Shown here: positions 16,983 to 27,375 of the stretch, piece after piece
How the letters are laid out: every line of letters starts with the position of its first letter
Numbering within the stretch: position 1 is the first letter of the stretch
Assembly: GCA_028824685.1 (NCBI GenBank)
Contig: JAPPCZ010000022.1
Span: 1 to 64,000 of the forward strand
Direction of reading: 5' to 3'
DNA length: 64,000 bases
Source: Candidatus Poribacteria bacterium
GTDB taxonomy: Bacteria > Poribacteria > WGA-4E > WGA-3G
Notes under the pieces: generated by a model
Database searches by the model: none
Seen by the model: only the letters and a program-made list of their open reading frames with translations
Told to the model about the DNA's origin: nothing
Made by a program: the position numbers and the translations under genes

Positions 16983-17744
16983 ATGAAAAACATTATTTCA
17001 TGTAACTTAGGTAGTTATCGGCAGTATGGAGCGAATGCTTATGAGCATTTGGCAGAAATCGGTTTGACTAATGTTGAAATCGGAGCGCCTTCGGCTGATG
17101 CGGTTGACACAGTACAGGCGAACTTAAAAGCACACGGACTTACCGCTACAAGTTTAACCGGCAGTTGCGATGTGAAATCGGACACGGTTGTTCAGGATTT
17201 TCAGCCGACGTTAGAAACCGCAAACAAGATGGGGGTGAAGGTTATTTTTGTCAGTGTTCATGCTGGTGAAGAAGACCGAAACGTTGTATATGAACGTCTC
17301 CGTGCTATTGGTGAAAATGCTGAGCCATTGGGTGTTAAAGTCTGTTTAGAAACGCATCCCGATATGGCACACAACGGCGACATTGCGCTTGAAACGATGA
17401 AAGGTGTTAACCATCCGAATATCCGTATCAACTTTGATACCGGTAACGTCTATTACTATAACCATAATGTAGATGCTGTTACAGAGGTCAAAAAAATTGT
17501 TGAGTATGTAGGGGCAGTTCACCTCAAGGATACGAATGGTGGTTATCGTACGTGGCATTTTCCAACCCTCGGAGAAGGTGTAGTTGATTACAAAGCCGTG
17601 TTTCAGACATTGAACGATGCTGGTTTTTATGGACCCTTCACAATGGAATTAGAAGGGATTGAGGGTGAAAATCTTGATGAAGCAGGCGCTAAGGCTCGCG
17701 TGGCTGATTCACTGCAGCACCTCAAAGACATCGGGGTAATCTGA
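16983..17744 (+). CDS. Sugar phosphate isomerase/epimerase (xylose isomerase-like TIM barrel)
   Basis: 253 residues of the AP endonuclease 2/xylose isomerase-like barrel family. Metal-binding residues fit the family: Glu in CLETHPDM, Asp/His in FDTGNVYYYNHN and HLKDTNGGY, and a final Glu in FTMELEGIEGE. No signal peptide. AGGAG lies 7 nt upstream of the ATG. The stop overlaps the start of the cupin gene, so the two are co-translated. Together they probably act in sugar or inositol-type catabolism. Confidence 0.88.
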   Translation: MKNIISCNLGSYRQYGANAYEHLAEIGLTNVEIGAPSADAVDTVQANLKAHGLTATSLTGSCDVKSDTVVQDFQPTLETANKMGVKVIFVSVHAGEEDRNVVYERLRAIGENAEPLGVKVCLETHPDMAHNGDIALETMKGVNHPNIRINFDTGNVYYYNHNVDAVTEVKKIVEYVGAVHLKDTNGGYRTWHFPTLGEGVVDYKAVFQTLNDAGFYGPFTMELEGIEGENLDEAGAKARVADSLQHLKDIGVI

Positions 17745-18118
17745 TGGATACGAATCTCTGTATCATTCGACTCAGTGAAGGGGAACGAGTAGGCGAAACG
17801 CTCGGAGAAATCTTGGATACGCCAGATATGACAACGATAGGGCCTTTTACGGTTTCCAAAGAGCATCCAACCGAGCTTCACTTTCACGATTTTGATGAGT
17901 ATTGGTATTTCACCGAAGGCACCACAACGGTTACGCTCCGCACCGCTGACGGTCAATCCGAATCCTATCGTATAGGTCCAGGGGATTTAGTTGTCACTCC
18001 GAAGGGTATTGAACATGGACACATTCCAGATGATGTCGTTAAAGGTGTGCAGTGGGTAAGTGTGATTCATCCCGATGCGCGCCGTGGGCATTTGCACCGA
18101 GAATTCCCATCGGTATAA
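17744..18118 (+). CDS. Cupin-domain protein
   Basis: 124 residues with a single cupin barrel: motif 1 around LHFHDFDEYWYFTEGT (His, His and Glu metal ligands) and motif 2 around IGPGDLVVTPKGIEHGH. The start ATG overlaps the TGA of the isomerase gene. It is probably a small metal-dependent isomerase or sugar-binding protein working with its neighbour; the substrate is not evident. Confidence 0.85.
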   Translation: MDTNLCIIRLSEGERVGETLGEILDTPDMTTIGPFTVSKEHPTELHFHDFDEYWYFTEGTTTVTLRTADGQSESYRIGPGDLVVTPKGIEHGHIPDDVVKGVQWVSVIHPDARRGHLHREFPSV

Positions 18119-18162
18119 AATTGTAGGCATATCTCGTTGTGCCGTAACACGGATAGCAGAAA

Positions 18163-18471
18163 ATGAATACAACAGTCTTTACCAAACGTGAGATTAAACA
18201 AACGCTTCTCAACCATCAGAACACGCTGAGAACATACGGTGTGAAACGCCTTGGACTTTTTGGATCCTATGTAAAAGACACCGCTCATAGCGAAAGTGAC
18301 ATCGATCTGCTTGTAGAACTTGAGGAAGTGTCATTTGATCGATATATGGATCTCCGTATTTTTCTCGAGGACCTATTTCAGAAGAAGATTGACCTCGTCA
18401 TCGCTGATTCGCTTAAACCACGTTTGCGCCCACGCATCGAAAAGGAAGTTGAGTATGTCGCAGGACTTTGA
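18163..18471 (+). CDS. mntA: MNT-type nucleotidyltransferase, antitoxin
   Basis: 102 residues, minimal nucleotidyltransferase. The GSY...SDIDLL motif is at 34-50 with catalytic Asp46 and Asp48; a third carboxylate near residue 83 (DLVIADS) completes the set. In HepT/MntA modules this protein neutralises the HEPN toxin by adenylylating its active-site tyrosine. The 3' end overlaps the hepT start by 17 bp, as expected for a coupled pair. Confidence 0.88.
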   Translation: MNTTVFTKREIKQTLLNHQNTLRTYGVKRLGLFGSYVKDTAHSESDIDLLVELEEVSFDRYMDLRIFLEDLFQKKIDLVIADSLKPRLRPRIEKEVEYVAGL

Positions 18472-18799
18472 CATCTATCTTGAGGATATATTAGAGGCAA
18501 TAGATAGGATTCAAGAATATGTCCAGGATGTTACACGCGAGACCTTTGAAACGGATCGAATGCGGATTGACGCGGTCATCCGAAACCTTGAAGTCATTGG
18601 TGAGGCTGTTAAACAGGTGCCTGATTCCGTTCGAAAAAAGTATCCAAGTGTCGCATGGCGGAAGATTGCTGGGTTGAGAGACATCCTCATTCACAAATAT
18701 TTTGATGTCAACCTTGAGATTGTCTGGGGTGTGGTGCAATCAAATATTCCGATTTTGAAGACAGAAATCCAACAGATCCTTAAGGAGAAAAGCGAATAA
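18455..18799 (+). CDS. hepT: HEPN-domain ribonuclease toxin (DUF86)
   Basis: 114 residues from the ATG at 18455 (MSQDFDIYL). The HEPN active site RX4HXY is intact: Arg75, His80 and Tyr82 in LRDILIHKYFD. The longer upstream frame from 18320 is only overlap with mntA. Paired with the upstream nucleotidyltransferase this is a type VII-like HepT/MntA toxin-antitoxin system. The module sits between metabolic genes with no other mobile-element signs. Confidence 0.88.
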   Translation: MSQDFDIYLEDILEAIDRIQEYVQDVTRETFETDRMRIDAVIRNLEVIGEAVKQVPDSVRKKYPSVAWRKIAGLRDILIHKYFDVNLEIVWGVVQSNIPILKTEIQQILKEKSE

Positions 18800-18834
18800 T
18801 TCTATAGCGCACGCTCATTAAGAAAGGCGAAATT

Positions 18835-19722
18835 ATGTCAACACAAAAACATCCGCTGCCCTTGCGGCGGTTAGGGCGCACAGAATTAGATGTCACATGC
18901 CTCAGTATGGGCGGTGCAGGTATCGGTGGAGGGAAAGTCACCGATGATGAGGCAATTGAGGCGGTTCGCCGCGCCATCACATTAGGTATGAATTATCTTG
19001 ATACTTCACCGCTATATGGTGAGAGCGAAAGACGGGTAGGGTTAGCACTTGCAGATGGATGGCGGGAAAAAATTTTTCTTGCCACAAAGACAGGTACACA
19101 CCCCCAATGGCGCGGCGATTACAGTGCAGCTGGCACACGACGAAGTGTTGAAAATAGCCTCCGACTGTTGGGGACTGATTATCTTGATGTCTGTTTAGTG
19201 CATGACCCTTCAAGCATGGATCCGGTTGTTACCAAAGGCGGTGCGTTAGATGAACTGCAGCGGATGCGTGAAGAGGGATTGGTTAAATTTATCGGTCTGG
19301 GTGTCCGGGAACACGAATTCCATAAAATTGCTATAGAAACTGATATCGTTGATGTCATCTTGACTCATTTGGATTATACTTTGCTTAGCCAAACTGCAAA
19401 TGAGTGGTTATTATCCTTTGCTTATGACAACGACATTGGTGTCATCAACGGCAGTCCGTTGGGAATGGCGTTACTGACTGGACTTGAACCAGATGTTGAA
19501 AACAATTCACCTGAGGCAAAAAAAGCACACCAACTTTGGCAGTGGGCAACTGACAACAATTTGAGTTTGCTGAATCTTGCCATCCAATTTTCTCTACGTC
19601 AGCCGCTAATTGCAACAACCTTGACAGGTTCTAAGAATGCGATAGAGGTGGAGCAAAATTTTGCTGCTGCCACAACACCTGTTTCTGATGATGTGTGGAA
19701 ACGACTACAAACGCGCTTGTAG
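18835..19722 (+). CDS. Aldo/keto reductase
   Basis: 295 residues. The catalytic tetrad is complete: Asp56 and Tyr61 (LDTSPLYGE), Lys85 (LATKTG) and His123 (CLVHDP). It resembles the galactose/L-fucose dehydrogenase subgroup. It lies 12 bp upstream of an SDR gene with its own ribosome binding site, so both are probably one transcript for oxidation or reduction of a sugar. Confidence 0.9.
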   Translation: MSTQKHPLPLRRLGRTELDVTCLSMGGAGIGGGKVTDDEAIEAVRRAITLGMNYLDTSPLYGESERRVGLALADGWREKIFLATKTGTHPQWRGDYSAAGTRRSVENSLRLLGTDYLDVCLVHDPSSMDPVVTKGGALDELQRMREEGLVKFIGLGVREHEFHKIAIETDIVDVILTHLDYTLLSQTANEWLLSFAYDNDIGVINGSPLGMALLTGLEPDVENNSPEAKKAHQLWQWATDNNLSLLNLAIQFSLRQPLIATTLTGSKNAIEVEQNFAAATTPVSDDVWKRLQTRL

Positions 19723-19734
19723 GAGAAGTAATTA

Positions 19735-20484
19735 ATGAAATTTCAGGGAAGGGTCGCATTGGTAACCGGTGGAAGTCGCGGTATAGGAAAGGCAACCGCT
19801 CTCAAACTCGCTGGTGAAGGTGCGACCGTTGCCGTCCACTATTCCCGATCAATTGCTAAAGCGGAAGCAGTCTGCAAACAGATTGATGCTTTGGGACAGA
19901 AAGCAATACCCGTCCAAGCAGACATCTCAGACAGAGAAGCAGTAAATAGTATGGTTACAGCGGTGACAGAAAAACTCGGCACAATTGAATTGCTTGTGAA
20001 CAATGCCGGTGATGTTGGCGATATAATGTTTGACGAACTTACGCCTGAACATTGGGATCGAATCGTAGCGATTAACTTGACCGGTACCTTCAATGTGTTG
20101 TGGGCAGTCAAACCCGGAATGATTGAACAACAGTTTGGACGTATCGTAAATGTATCGTCAATTGCAGCGTTAGCAGTCCGTCCGAATCAACTACCTTATG
20201 CAGCCGCAAAAGCGGGAATTATTTCCTTAACGAAATCGTGTTGTGGACCACTTGCACCGCATAATATCCGCATTAATTCCGTAGCACCAGGGGCAATCGC
20301 AACAGATATGCTAAGTGAAGTTTCACCAGAAATGGTGGAACAACTCCGCTCTACAACACCGCTTGGCAGACTCGGTGAGCCGGAAGAGATGGCAAATGTA
20401 ATAGCGTTTCTCTTGAGTGAGGAATCGAGTTTTATGACGGGTGCGACTGTGATTGCCAGTGGGGGACGGATTCTCATACCGTAA
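19735..20484 (+). CDS. Short-chain dehydrogenase/reductase, FabG-like
   Basis: 249 residues. Cofactor motif TGGSRGIGKA (11-20), NNAG (89-92), and active-site Asn114, Ser141, Tyr155 and Lys159. The C-terminal TGATVIASGG matches FabG-like SDRs. The context with an aldo/keto reductase suggests sugar metabolism rather than fatty acid synthesis. Its 3' end overlaps the convergent minus-strand gene by 11 bp. Confidence 0.88.
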   Translation: MKFQGRVALVTGGSRGIGKATALKLAGEGATVAVHYSRSIAKAEAVCKQIDALGQKAIPVQADISDREAVNSMVTAVTEKLGTIELLVNNAGDVGDIMFDELTPEHWDRIVAINLTGTFNVLWAVKPGMIEQQFGRIVNVSSIAALAVRPNQLPYAAAKAGIISLTKSCCGPLAPHNIRINSVAPGAIATDMLSEVSPEMVEQLRSTTPLGRLGEPEEMANVIAFLLSEESSFMTGATVIASGGRILIP

Positions 20485-21754
20485 CTATCAGTTCTGTTTC
20501 TCCTATTTCCAAATCAAAAGCAACGAACGTTTGCTTCCCCTCACAGAGAAATGTATCTCTCTGAAAGTCGCGCCGAGAACGGACCTCGCGAATGTCCCAC
20601 CCGTTGATTTGGATATGTCGTATCGGTGAATTAAGAACTAACGTAAAGTTCGCTGTCGGGAATTGAGTGGAGAGGTTTATCTGCTGTTGTTCTTCAAGGA
20701 CTGTAATTTCAGTGAATTCAAGTGCCATCCAGTAGTGTCCTATTTCTGAGGTTTTCATCCAGATCGTTTTCGTTCCGTCAGGATCGTAATTATCCAGTCG
20801 TTCTTTAACTTTTTTCAATACATCAAATCCATGTTTTTCTCCATTAAAATAGAAACCGGGCCAATGTCCTACGAGGACACATGGTAACTCCTTTTCAAGA
20901 ATTGGGGGCAAACGTCCTCCTTGTAAATCTTCTGTAATAAAACGGTCAGCATCACCTAAATCGTAGCCTGTCCATCCGCCAAACCAATCGCCCGCACACG
21001 CTACAATACTTGCAATTGCGATCCCTTTATTCCTTTCAACGTGCCAGATAGGTACATCGGGAAGTTCATCGTGTTTAAGCCAAAGAAAATAGAAGGGTCG
21101 CGGATCGTTATTGACCTCTTGTGATGCGGTTAATACTGCTTTCGCATACGCAGCCTCTTGTCGTTTTCCGAATGCACCAGGACTCGTTACGCCTTCACAC
21201 GGAATGCCGACATTATTAAGCATTTCCATCGCAGTGATGATATAATCTGTCAGTCTATTGTCAATAGGTGGATTAACCCATTCAACTTGCTCCCACTCTT
21301 CAGTCAGCGCGAACGTTTCTAAATCAACGACAGCGGTATGTGTGAGCATCTCCGGCGTCAAATCGAAGTTTGGCCAAATAATCTCTCTATAAATCCGCAG
21401 CCACGACTGATATTCGTGTGTTGGACTTTTTTCGAAAACTTGGGCAGGAAACCCTTCGTCAACGCGCCCTATGCCTGCCGGATAAGGAATAAGGCTAAAT
21501 TTTCCTTTCACACCGTTTTCCCAGCACCATTCTGCCCACTCCCATGCAAAGTCAGCGGGGATTGTTGGCGACATTTTTTTTAGTTGAGCCTCATCACCTT
21601 CCCATCGATCAGGAAGTACATTCGGTTGATGTCGTGCTTTCCATGCATGCCTTTGCTGTATCCAATAGTAGGTGAGATTAATTACCGGACACGAATCGTC
21701 AACAATAAGGGATAATGGCGTTCTAAGAAGCGGATTGCAGACGGTGACGTTCAT
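20474..21754 (-). CDS. Hypothetical protein, possibly deacetylase-like fold
   Basis: 426 residues, no signal peptide. The N-terminus TPLSLIVDDSCPVINL carries paired aspartates like the NodB polysaccharide deacetylase fold, and later segments (GVKGKFSLIPYPAGIGR; FDLTPEMLTHTAVVD; HGFDVLKKVKERL) are compatible with a barrel. A beta-rich tail from about 345 to 426 could be a separate sandwich domain. The catalytic His pair of a deacetylase is not obvious. It lies 12 bp after the GDPD gene on the same strand. Confidence 0.6.
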   Translation of the reverse strand: MNVTVCNPLLRTPLSLIVDDSCPVINLTYYWIQQRHAWKARHQPNVLPDRWEGDEAQLKKMSPTIPADFAWEWAEWCWENGVKGKFSLIPYPAGIGRVDEGFPAQVFEKSPTHEYQSWLRIYREIIWPNFDLTPEMLTHTAVVDLETFALTEEWEQVEWVNPPIDNRLTDYIITAMEMLNNVGIPCEGVTSPGAFGKRQEAAYAKAVLTASQEVNNDPRPFYFLWLKHDELPDVPIWHVERNKGIAIASIVACAGDWFGGWTGYDLGDADRFITEDLQGGRLPPILEKELPCVLVGHWPGFYFNGEKHGFDVLKKVKERLDNYDPDGTKTIWMKTSEIGHYWMALEFTEITVLEEQQQINLSTQFPTANFTLVLNSPIRHIQINGWDIREVRSRRDFQRDTFLCEGKQTFVAFDLEIGETELIVTV

Positions 21755-21766
21755 TCTTTTCTATTT

Positions 21767-22540
21767 CTATGATCCAATTTCATTGGTAATTTGTTCAACG
21801 CATTTTCTGATGTAAGGCACATCGTCCACCCACAAACCTTCAACCTCATTCCTCAACGCCCAAGCGACATCTCGAAATGTCTGAATAAATCCAGCTTCAA
21901 CAATAATTCCATTTGCACGCAACTCATTTATTTGTCGCGGAATAGAACGTGTCAAAAAATTATAGATTCCAAAATGATTTATTTTGCTCCAACCGAAGAT
22001 GATACGGTTTGCGTCAATTGCTTCAGCCGCTTTGATGAAGTTTGCGAAAGGGTTAATAAAAATGACACTTGTCTGAAGTTTCGGTTCTAACCGTTTAGCA
22101 TCAATAAGTAATTGCTTCCGAATGTAAAAGGTAAGAATACTGACGAGGTGAACGACATCAAAGTGATGAATACGTTCTATGATGATAGGGAGGAGTTCGG
22201 GAGTGTCCAATTTCGGTTCAACAAAGCACGGTATTTGGTTTTCCCGTACAAACCTGAGTGCATCATCAAGGTGTGCCACAGGTTCATCTGAGTTTTGCGA
22301 CTTTAACTGTTGTACTTCTTTCCAGTTTAATTCATTAAGGGGAGTTGAGCATCCAGTTGCTTCGCGAATATCGTCTTGGTTAAAGTCAATGTGAATCAAC
22401 ACAGGTTGCTTGTCTTGGGTAAGGCAGACATCACATTCAAACCCATCAGCACCGTCTGCAAGTGCTTGTTTAAAGGAAGCAAGCGTGTTTTCGGGTGCGC
22501 GTCCCATGCCGCCGCGATGTGCGAGAAGTTTAATGTTCAT
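21767..22540 (-). CDS. Glycerophosphodiester phosphodiesterase
   Basis: 257 residues from the ATG at 22540 (MNIKLLAHRG). The family motif HRGGMGRAPENTLASF is at 8-23 (His8, Arg9, Glu17, Asn18); Glu35 and Asp37 in FECDV and His50 (VLIHI) complete the metal and catalytic set. It hydrolyses glycerophosphodiesters to glycerol-3-phosphate. No signal peptide, so cytoplasmic. A TTG 7 codons upstream is also possible and would overlap the HNH gene. Confidence 0.85.
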   Translation of the reverse strand: MNIKLLAHRGGMGRAPENTLASFKQALADGADGFECDVCLTQDKQPVLIHIDFNQDDIREATGCSTPLNELNWKEVQQLKSQNSDEPVAHLDDALRFVRENQIPCFVEPKLDTPELLPIIIERIHHFDVVHLVSILTFYIRKQLLIDAKRLEPKLQTSVIFINPFANFIKAAEAIDANRIIFGWSKINHFGIYNFLTRSIPRQINELRANGIIVEAGFIQTFRDVAWALRNEVEGLWVDDVPYIRKCVEQITNEIGS

Positions 22541-22557
22541 TATCAATTGCTCGATTG

Positions 22558-22992
22558 TCAATCAATGTTTGGTGAGTATTCGCCCGAGTTTCGCAACGCT
22601 CTTCTCAGATTTACCAATTCAAGACGATTCATGTTTAACGCATCAACTGTTGCCCTCCCTGTACGCGTACGACCAATTATATATTGACGGTCTTCACTCC
22701 ATATAAAATGTCGTTTCCAGTTTTTTAGACGAGGATTAAAGAGTGGGACGCGTTGTCCTGTTTGAGGGTCCTGTGCATGTGTTTTGGTATGTTTTGTTGA
22801 GTTACACGAGGGACAAGTCCAAGCTAAATTATCCAACGTAGATTTTCCGCCATCCTTTCGCGGAATGATATGATCACAATGGAAAGAAGCACTTGGGAAA
22901 TTAGTAGGTGCTTGACAGTATTCACAGAGTCCTTTCGCACGTTTCCGCACACGAAGACGGAGCGACTGAGAAATCCGTTCAGAGTACATCAT
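22558..22992 (-). CDS. HNH endonuclease family protein
   Basis: 144 residues. The zinc-ribbon cysteines (Cys23-x2-Cys26, Cys60-x2-Cys63) bracket the HNH core: His38, Asp40, His41 (FHCDHIIP) and Asn55. This is the standalone HNH nuclease type often found in restriction or repair contexts. Its start overlaps the end of the upstream hypothetical gene by 14 bp, so the pair is probably co-expressed. The target is unknown. Confidence 0.82.
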   Translation of the reverse strand: MMYSERISQSLRLRVRKRAKGLCEYCQAPTNFPSASFHCDHIIPRKDGGKSTLDNLAWTCPSCNSTKHTKTHAQDPQTGQRVPLFNPRLKNWKRHFIWSEDRQYIIGRTRTGRATVDALNMNRLELVNLRRALRNSGEYSPNID

Positions 22993-23398
22993 TCCCCGCT
23001 TTTAATCCAAATTTTGCAATAATCTCCTCTGCCGGTTTTTCCCAACGATGCACTAAAATTGCAATACCTTCAAGACGCTTCGTGTTTAGAATTGTTAATT
23101 TACAGACGAGTTCTTGATACTCAGGAAGTTCGGCATCAGTTAGAGTTTCATCATCAGATTTACCTCGCAATTCCCAGTAACGCTGATTCTCTCTTTCAGG
23201 CAACTGAATATTTTTCCTTATGAATGCTAACACTTCGTCATCTGATGCATCAGGATCAAGACTCTCATCTGTTGGTACTTCTTGCTGCCATTCTGCCAAT
23301 TTCTTGGTGAATTCATCCAATTCAACTGACGATAACTGTTTAACGCTGTTTAGCAAAAGTTCAACTCTTAGTTTGGTCGGGACATCAACGATAGACAT
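22979..23398 (-). CDS. Hypothetical protein paired with HNH nuclease
   Basis: 139 residues. The start is taken at 23398 (MSIVDVPTKL), where GGAGG lies 7 nt upstream; a start at 23428 lacks this. All-helical, charged; no motif recognised. Segments LLNSVKQLSSVELDEFTKKL and LTDAELPEYQELVCKLTILN resemble short proteins encoded next to HNH genes in other genomes. No membrane segment. Confidence 0.65.
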   Translation of the reverse strand: MSIVDVPTKLRVELLLNSVKQLSSVELDEFTKKLAEWQQEVPTDESLDPDASDDEVLAFIRKNIQLPERENQRYWELRGKSDDETLTDAELPEYQELVCKLTILNTKRLEGIAILVHRWEKPAEEIIAKFGLKAGNDVL

Positions 23399-23522
23399 TA
23401 TCATTCCTCCGAGGATGTTAGTAGTCAAGATTGAAAATCGCTTTAGTTCGGTTTGTATATCACAAGTTTAACACAAACTTTTTGAGGGTTGCAAGTTGTT
23501 CTGTCCGAGTGGGTAGAAGGTC

Positions 23523-24254
23523 TTATTCTTCCTTCTTTTTATGCCACATCCACTCAAAGTTATCCTGTGGTTGAAATCCTAATATCCGTTTCGTTTTTGC
23601 ATTTGAGAATTGCTGATGTGGTAAATCTGCAAAAATGTTGAAAATCTCACACTTTGATGGTAGGTCTTCCAGATCAATTTCCAGTCCTAATCGAAACGCC
23701 TCACCTGCATCTCGCCAACTGACAGAAAATGGGTTGAGGTCAACACCTTCTGCTTCATAGTCGAGTTCTCGAAAACTGAGAAATAGATAACAGAGAACAT
23801 AAATGTCGTAATTCTCGGTAAAGACTTTACAGATTTCTTGTCCAAGTCCTTTAGTTAAAGGGTAAAGCCCCGTACTTGTCTTTGGTGGAACATCTGGGTT
23901 AATCTCATAGTCCCAACTCGTATAATCATCACCTTGGATAGTGAAATGCGGTCCGGTATTGATAACACGGCGGATACCGTGTTTGACAGCAGCGCGCATC
24001 ATATTATAACATCCGCGCGTGCTAACATCAAATGCTAACTGTCGGTCCTGCCGAAGCACCGAGCAGTTGATAATAGTGTCCATCCCTTCAGCGGCTCGCA
24101 AAACTTGATCTAATGAACCGACATCAATATGTATAGATTCATGTTTTGTGTCTATCTCATTTATGTCCGTTACGCGTAAGGTATAGTAGGATTCCAATGC
24201 CTTGACAACATGAGGTCCGAGGTATCCGTTACCACCTAAAATTAGAACTTTCAT
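23523..24254 (-). CDS. NAD-dependent epimerase/dehydratase
   Basis: 243 residues, extended SDR family, somewhat short. The Rossmann motif LGGNGYLG (6-13) and the catalytic Tyr-x3-Lys (in LYPLTKGLG) are intact. Probably modifies a nucleotide sugar or reduces a small keto compound. AAGGAG lies upstream of the ATG. Next to a related but degenerate protein at 24298-25017. Confidence 0.8.
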   Translation of the reverse strand: MKVLILGGNGYLGPHVVKALESYYTLRVTDINEIDTKHESIHIDVGSLDQVLRAAEGMDTIINCSVLRQDRQLAFDVSTRGCYNMMRAAVKHGIRRVINTGPHFTIQGDDYTSWDYEINPDVPPKTSTGLYPLTKGLGQEICKVFTENYDIYVLCYLFLSFRELDYEAEGVDLNPFSVSWRDAGEAFRLGLEIDLEDLPSKCEIFNIFADLPHQQFSNAKTKRILGFQPQDNFEWMWHKKKEE

Positions 24255-24297
24255 TGCCTATCTCCTTGTGTTATGAGTGAAACACGGTATGTGCTTA

Positions 24298-25017
24298 CTA
24301 TTTTGCTGGCGGCACAAATTGTGGCTCGAATTTTAGATGTCCCTTTGCATTGCCGATAGCAAAACGTGAACCTGGGAATTCTGACTGAACGTGGAAAATA
24401 CCCCATCTTGACGGTGCATCAATTGCGCCTTGGAAGGCTGCGACTGCATCATTCATTCCAAGCCACATGGAATTGAACTCTGCTTTAGATGCTTCTTCAG
24501 GAGTAACAATAACACCAAGACGGAGACATGTTATACCGATTTTCCCTTCCCGTGCGAATTCGCGACACGTGAATTCACCGAGATGTTTTGCCAGCACCAA
24601 CCCATCAATGCTGGGACGCGGTCTCCAATTCTCCTTAACGGTCCAATCTTCACCGTGTTGTTCAAACAAACGAAGTGTGCTGGCATAGATGAAGTGTTTC
24701 ACACCTTCTGCAGACGCAGCCATCAACAAGTTATAGGTGCAACGTGTTTGATAATCAATCTCAAAGTTCTCAGGTTCGTCTGATTTTGCCTTAAGTTCGG
24801 ACGGTGTTTCTGCGATATGAACAATAGCGTCCATGCCTTTCACCAATTCATTTGTCGACTCGTCGTGTCCTAACGCACTCTGCACAAACTCACATCCATG
24901 TAAATTGGTGGTTTCAATAGGTTGCAGTTCCGTTAGGCGCATTGTATGCGATTCAGACGCAGCGGTTGCTAATCTGCGCGCTAATTCAGCAGCTGCCGAA
25001 GTAATTAAAACATTCAT
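24298..25017 (-). CDS. Epimerase-like protein lacking cofactor and catalytic motifs
   Basis: 239 residues. Overall order of secondary structure follows the extended SDR fold (MNVLITS at the first strand; GMDAIVHIAE; FIYASTLRLFEQHG), but the glycine-rich loop GxxGxxG is replaced by TSAAAELARRLA and the catalytic Tyr-x3-Lys by Leu-x3-Lys (LVLAK). It probably binds no NAD in the usual way. The neighbour at 23523 is intact. Possible pseudoenzyme or non-catalytic partner. Confidence 0.65.
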   Translation of the reverse strand: MNVLITSAAAELARRLATAASESHTMRLTELQPIETTNLHGCEFVQSALGHDESTNELVKGMDAIVHIAETPSELKAKSDEPENFEIDYQTRCTYNLLMAASAEGVKHFIYASTLRLFEQHGEDWTVKENWRPRPSIDGLVLAKHLGEFTCREFAREGKIGITCLRLGVIVTPEEASKAEFNSMWLGMNDAVAAFQGAIDAPSRWGIFHVQSEFPGSRFAIGNAKGHLKFEPQFVPPAK

Positions 25018-25049
25018 AAAATTTCTCTCTCAAAATTGGGTAGTTGATT

Positions 25050-25460
25050 TTACAAAGCCTCTTTAATTTTACCCGCAATGTTCCTAATTTCTTCAATGTT
25101 TCCTTCACTCCTCGGTTGCCAAAGTGGCTGCAATGAATCTGCGTTCCATCGTGGAATGAGGTGTAGATGAAAATGGAAAACAGTCTGAAATCCTGCTGCT
25201 TCATTATTCTGGATCAGGTTGAGACCATCAGGGTTTAACGCCTCACGGATCGCTGCAGCGAGTGGCACCACGGCTTTCATAATTTTACTGGCTACTTCTG
25301 CGGGTATATCAAAGATATTTCGATAGTGTTGTTTTGGTATAACTACTAAATGTCCCGGGTTTGCAGGAGCAATATCCATAAAAGCGAAAACATGTTCATC
25401 TTCATACACCGTTGCAGAGGGAATTTTGCCCTCAACAATTGCACAAAAGATACATTCCAT
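25050..25460 (-). CDS. HIT family hydrolase
   Basis: 136 residues from the ATG at 25460 (MECIFCAIVEGK), with GAGG 10 nt upstream. The histidine triad HFHLH is at 96-100, and the Cys3-x2-Cys6 start is the usual zinc-binding pair of bacterial Hint-like HIT proteins. It hydrolyses nucleoside phosphoramidates or dinucleotide-type substrates in the cytoplasm. Separated by about 100 bp from the divergent tgt gene. Confidence 0.88.
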   Translation of the reverse strand: MECIFCAIVEGKIPSATVYEDEHVFAFMDIAPANPGHLVVIPKQHYRNIFDIPAEVASKIMKAVVPLAAAIREALNPDGLNLIQNNEAAGFQTVFHFHLHLIPRWNADSLQPLWQPRSEGNIEEIRNIAGKIKEAL

Positions 25461-25566
25461 TAATTTGTATCCTCGCAAGAATTTTGGGTAATTTTAGCAA
25501 ATTTAGGGTTGAATATCAACAACAAAGATAGATCAGATTCTATCATTAGACTTGATTATTGGATAG

Positions 25567-26742
<1,176 letters not shown>

Positions 26743-26844
26743 TATTAGTTGAGGACGTTAGAATTGTACCATCCTAAATTCCACTCAAAAGTATTTGCCA
26801 TATTGTCTCAAATAACTCTAATGTATTCGTTCTTCCGTTGATGT

Positions 26845-27375
26845 TCAAGGAACTGGGAGCGGTATAGGTTTTTTGTCTTCCAAAATGTGTTGTTCGTTCT
26901 CGCGTTGTGGTTGAAGGAACTGCCTGTAAAAATCTATCACTACATTCTTACAGAACACGTCGAGTTGATCCAAGGTTGGTTCGGTAACCGGGTTATAGAA
27001 ACCAGCGACCCCAGCATGATCTTGAGAGTAAAAGCATACACCTATTTTTGCAAAGGTTAGATCTGTTCCATTTTCGCGTGGTCGATAGAATATTTTGAAT
27101 ACTATCTGTATAAAATACGACCATGCGTTTTGAATATCATTCTCAACAATCTTAACATCACCGAGCTCGACTAATAACTGTTCCATACATTTTTGTATCG
27201 TCTCTCTAAATTGAGTTGTCTCATCTTTACTTTTTGAGAAGGGGCGTTTAGCGTCTTCTTGATAGGGAGAGGTGACTTTGACAACCACGAGATGCTTATT
27301 GTCAACTTTCGTTTGTAGGCTTTTAGAACGATACTCAGTGTATGTAACATCGACATTCTCATCGTTAGATTCCAT
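26845..27375 (-). CDS. Hypothetical protein
   Basis: 176 residues, unrecognised. Mixed alpha/beta (HLVVVKVTSPYQED; SYFIQIVFKIFYRPRENG; KIGVCFYSQDHAGVAGFYNP) with a proline-rich end. No signal peptide. AAGGAG precedes the ATG by 11 nt. It follows the small gene at 27520-27861 on the same strand, about 145 bp away, and may share its promoter and structured leader. Confidence 0.6.
   Translation of the reverse strand: MESNDENVDVTYTEYRSKSLQTKVDNKHLVVVKVTSPYQEDAKRPFSKSKDETTQFRETIQKCMEQLLVELGDVKIVENDIQNAWSYFIQIVFKIFYRPRENGTDLTFAKIGVCFYSQDHAGVAGFYNPVTEPTLDQLDVFCKNVVIDFYRQFLQPQRENEQHILEDKKPIPLPVP

Noticed and set aside
18320..18454. Longer HepT start
   Set aside because: The extension overlaps the coding core of mntA and is not part of the HEPN fold; ATG at 18455 fits the family length.
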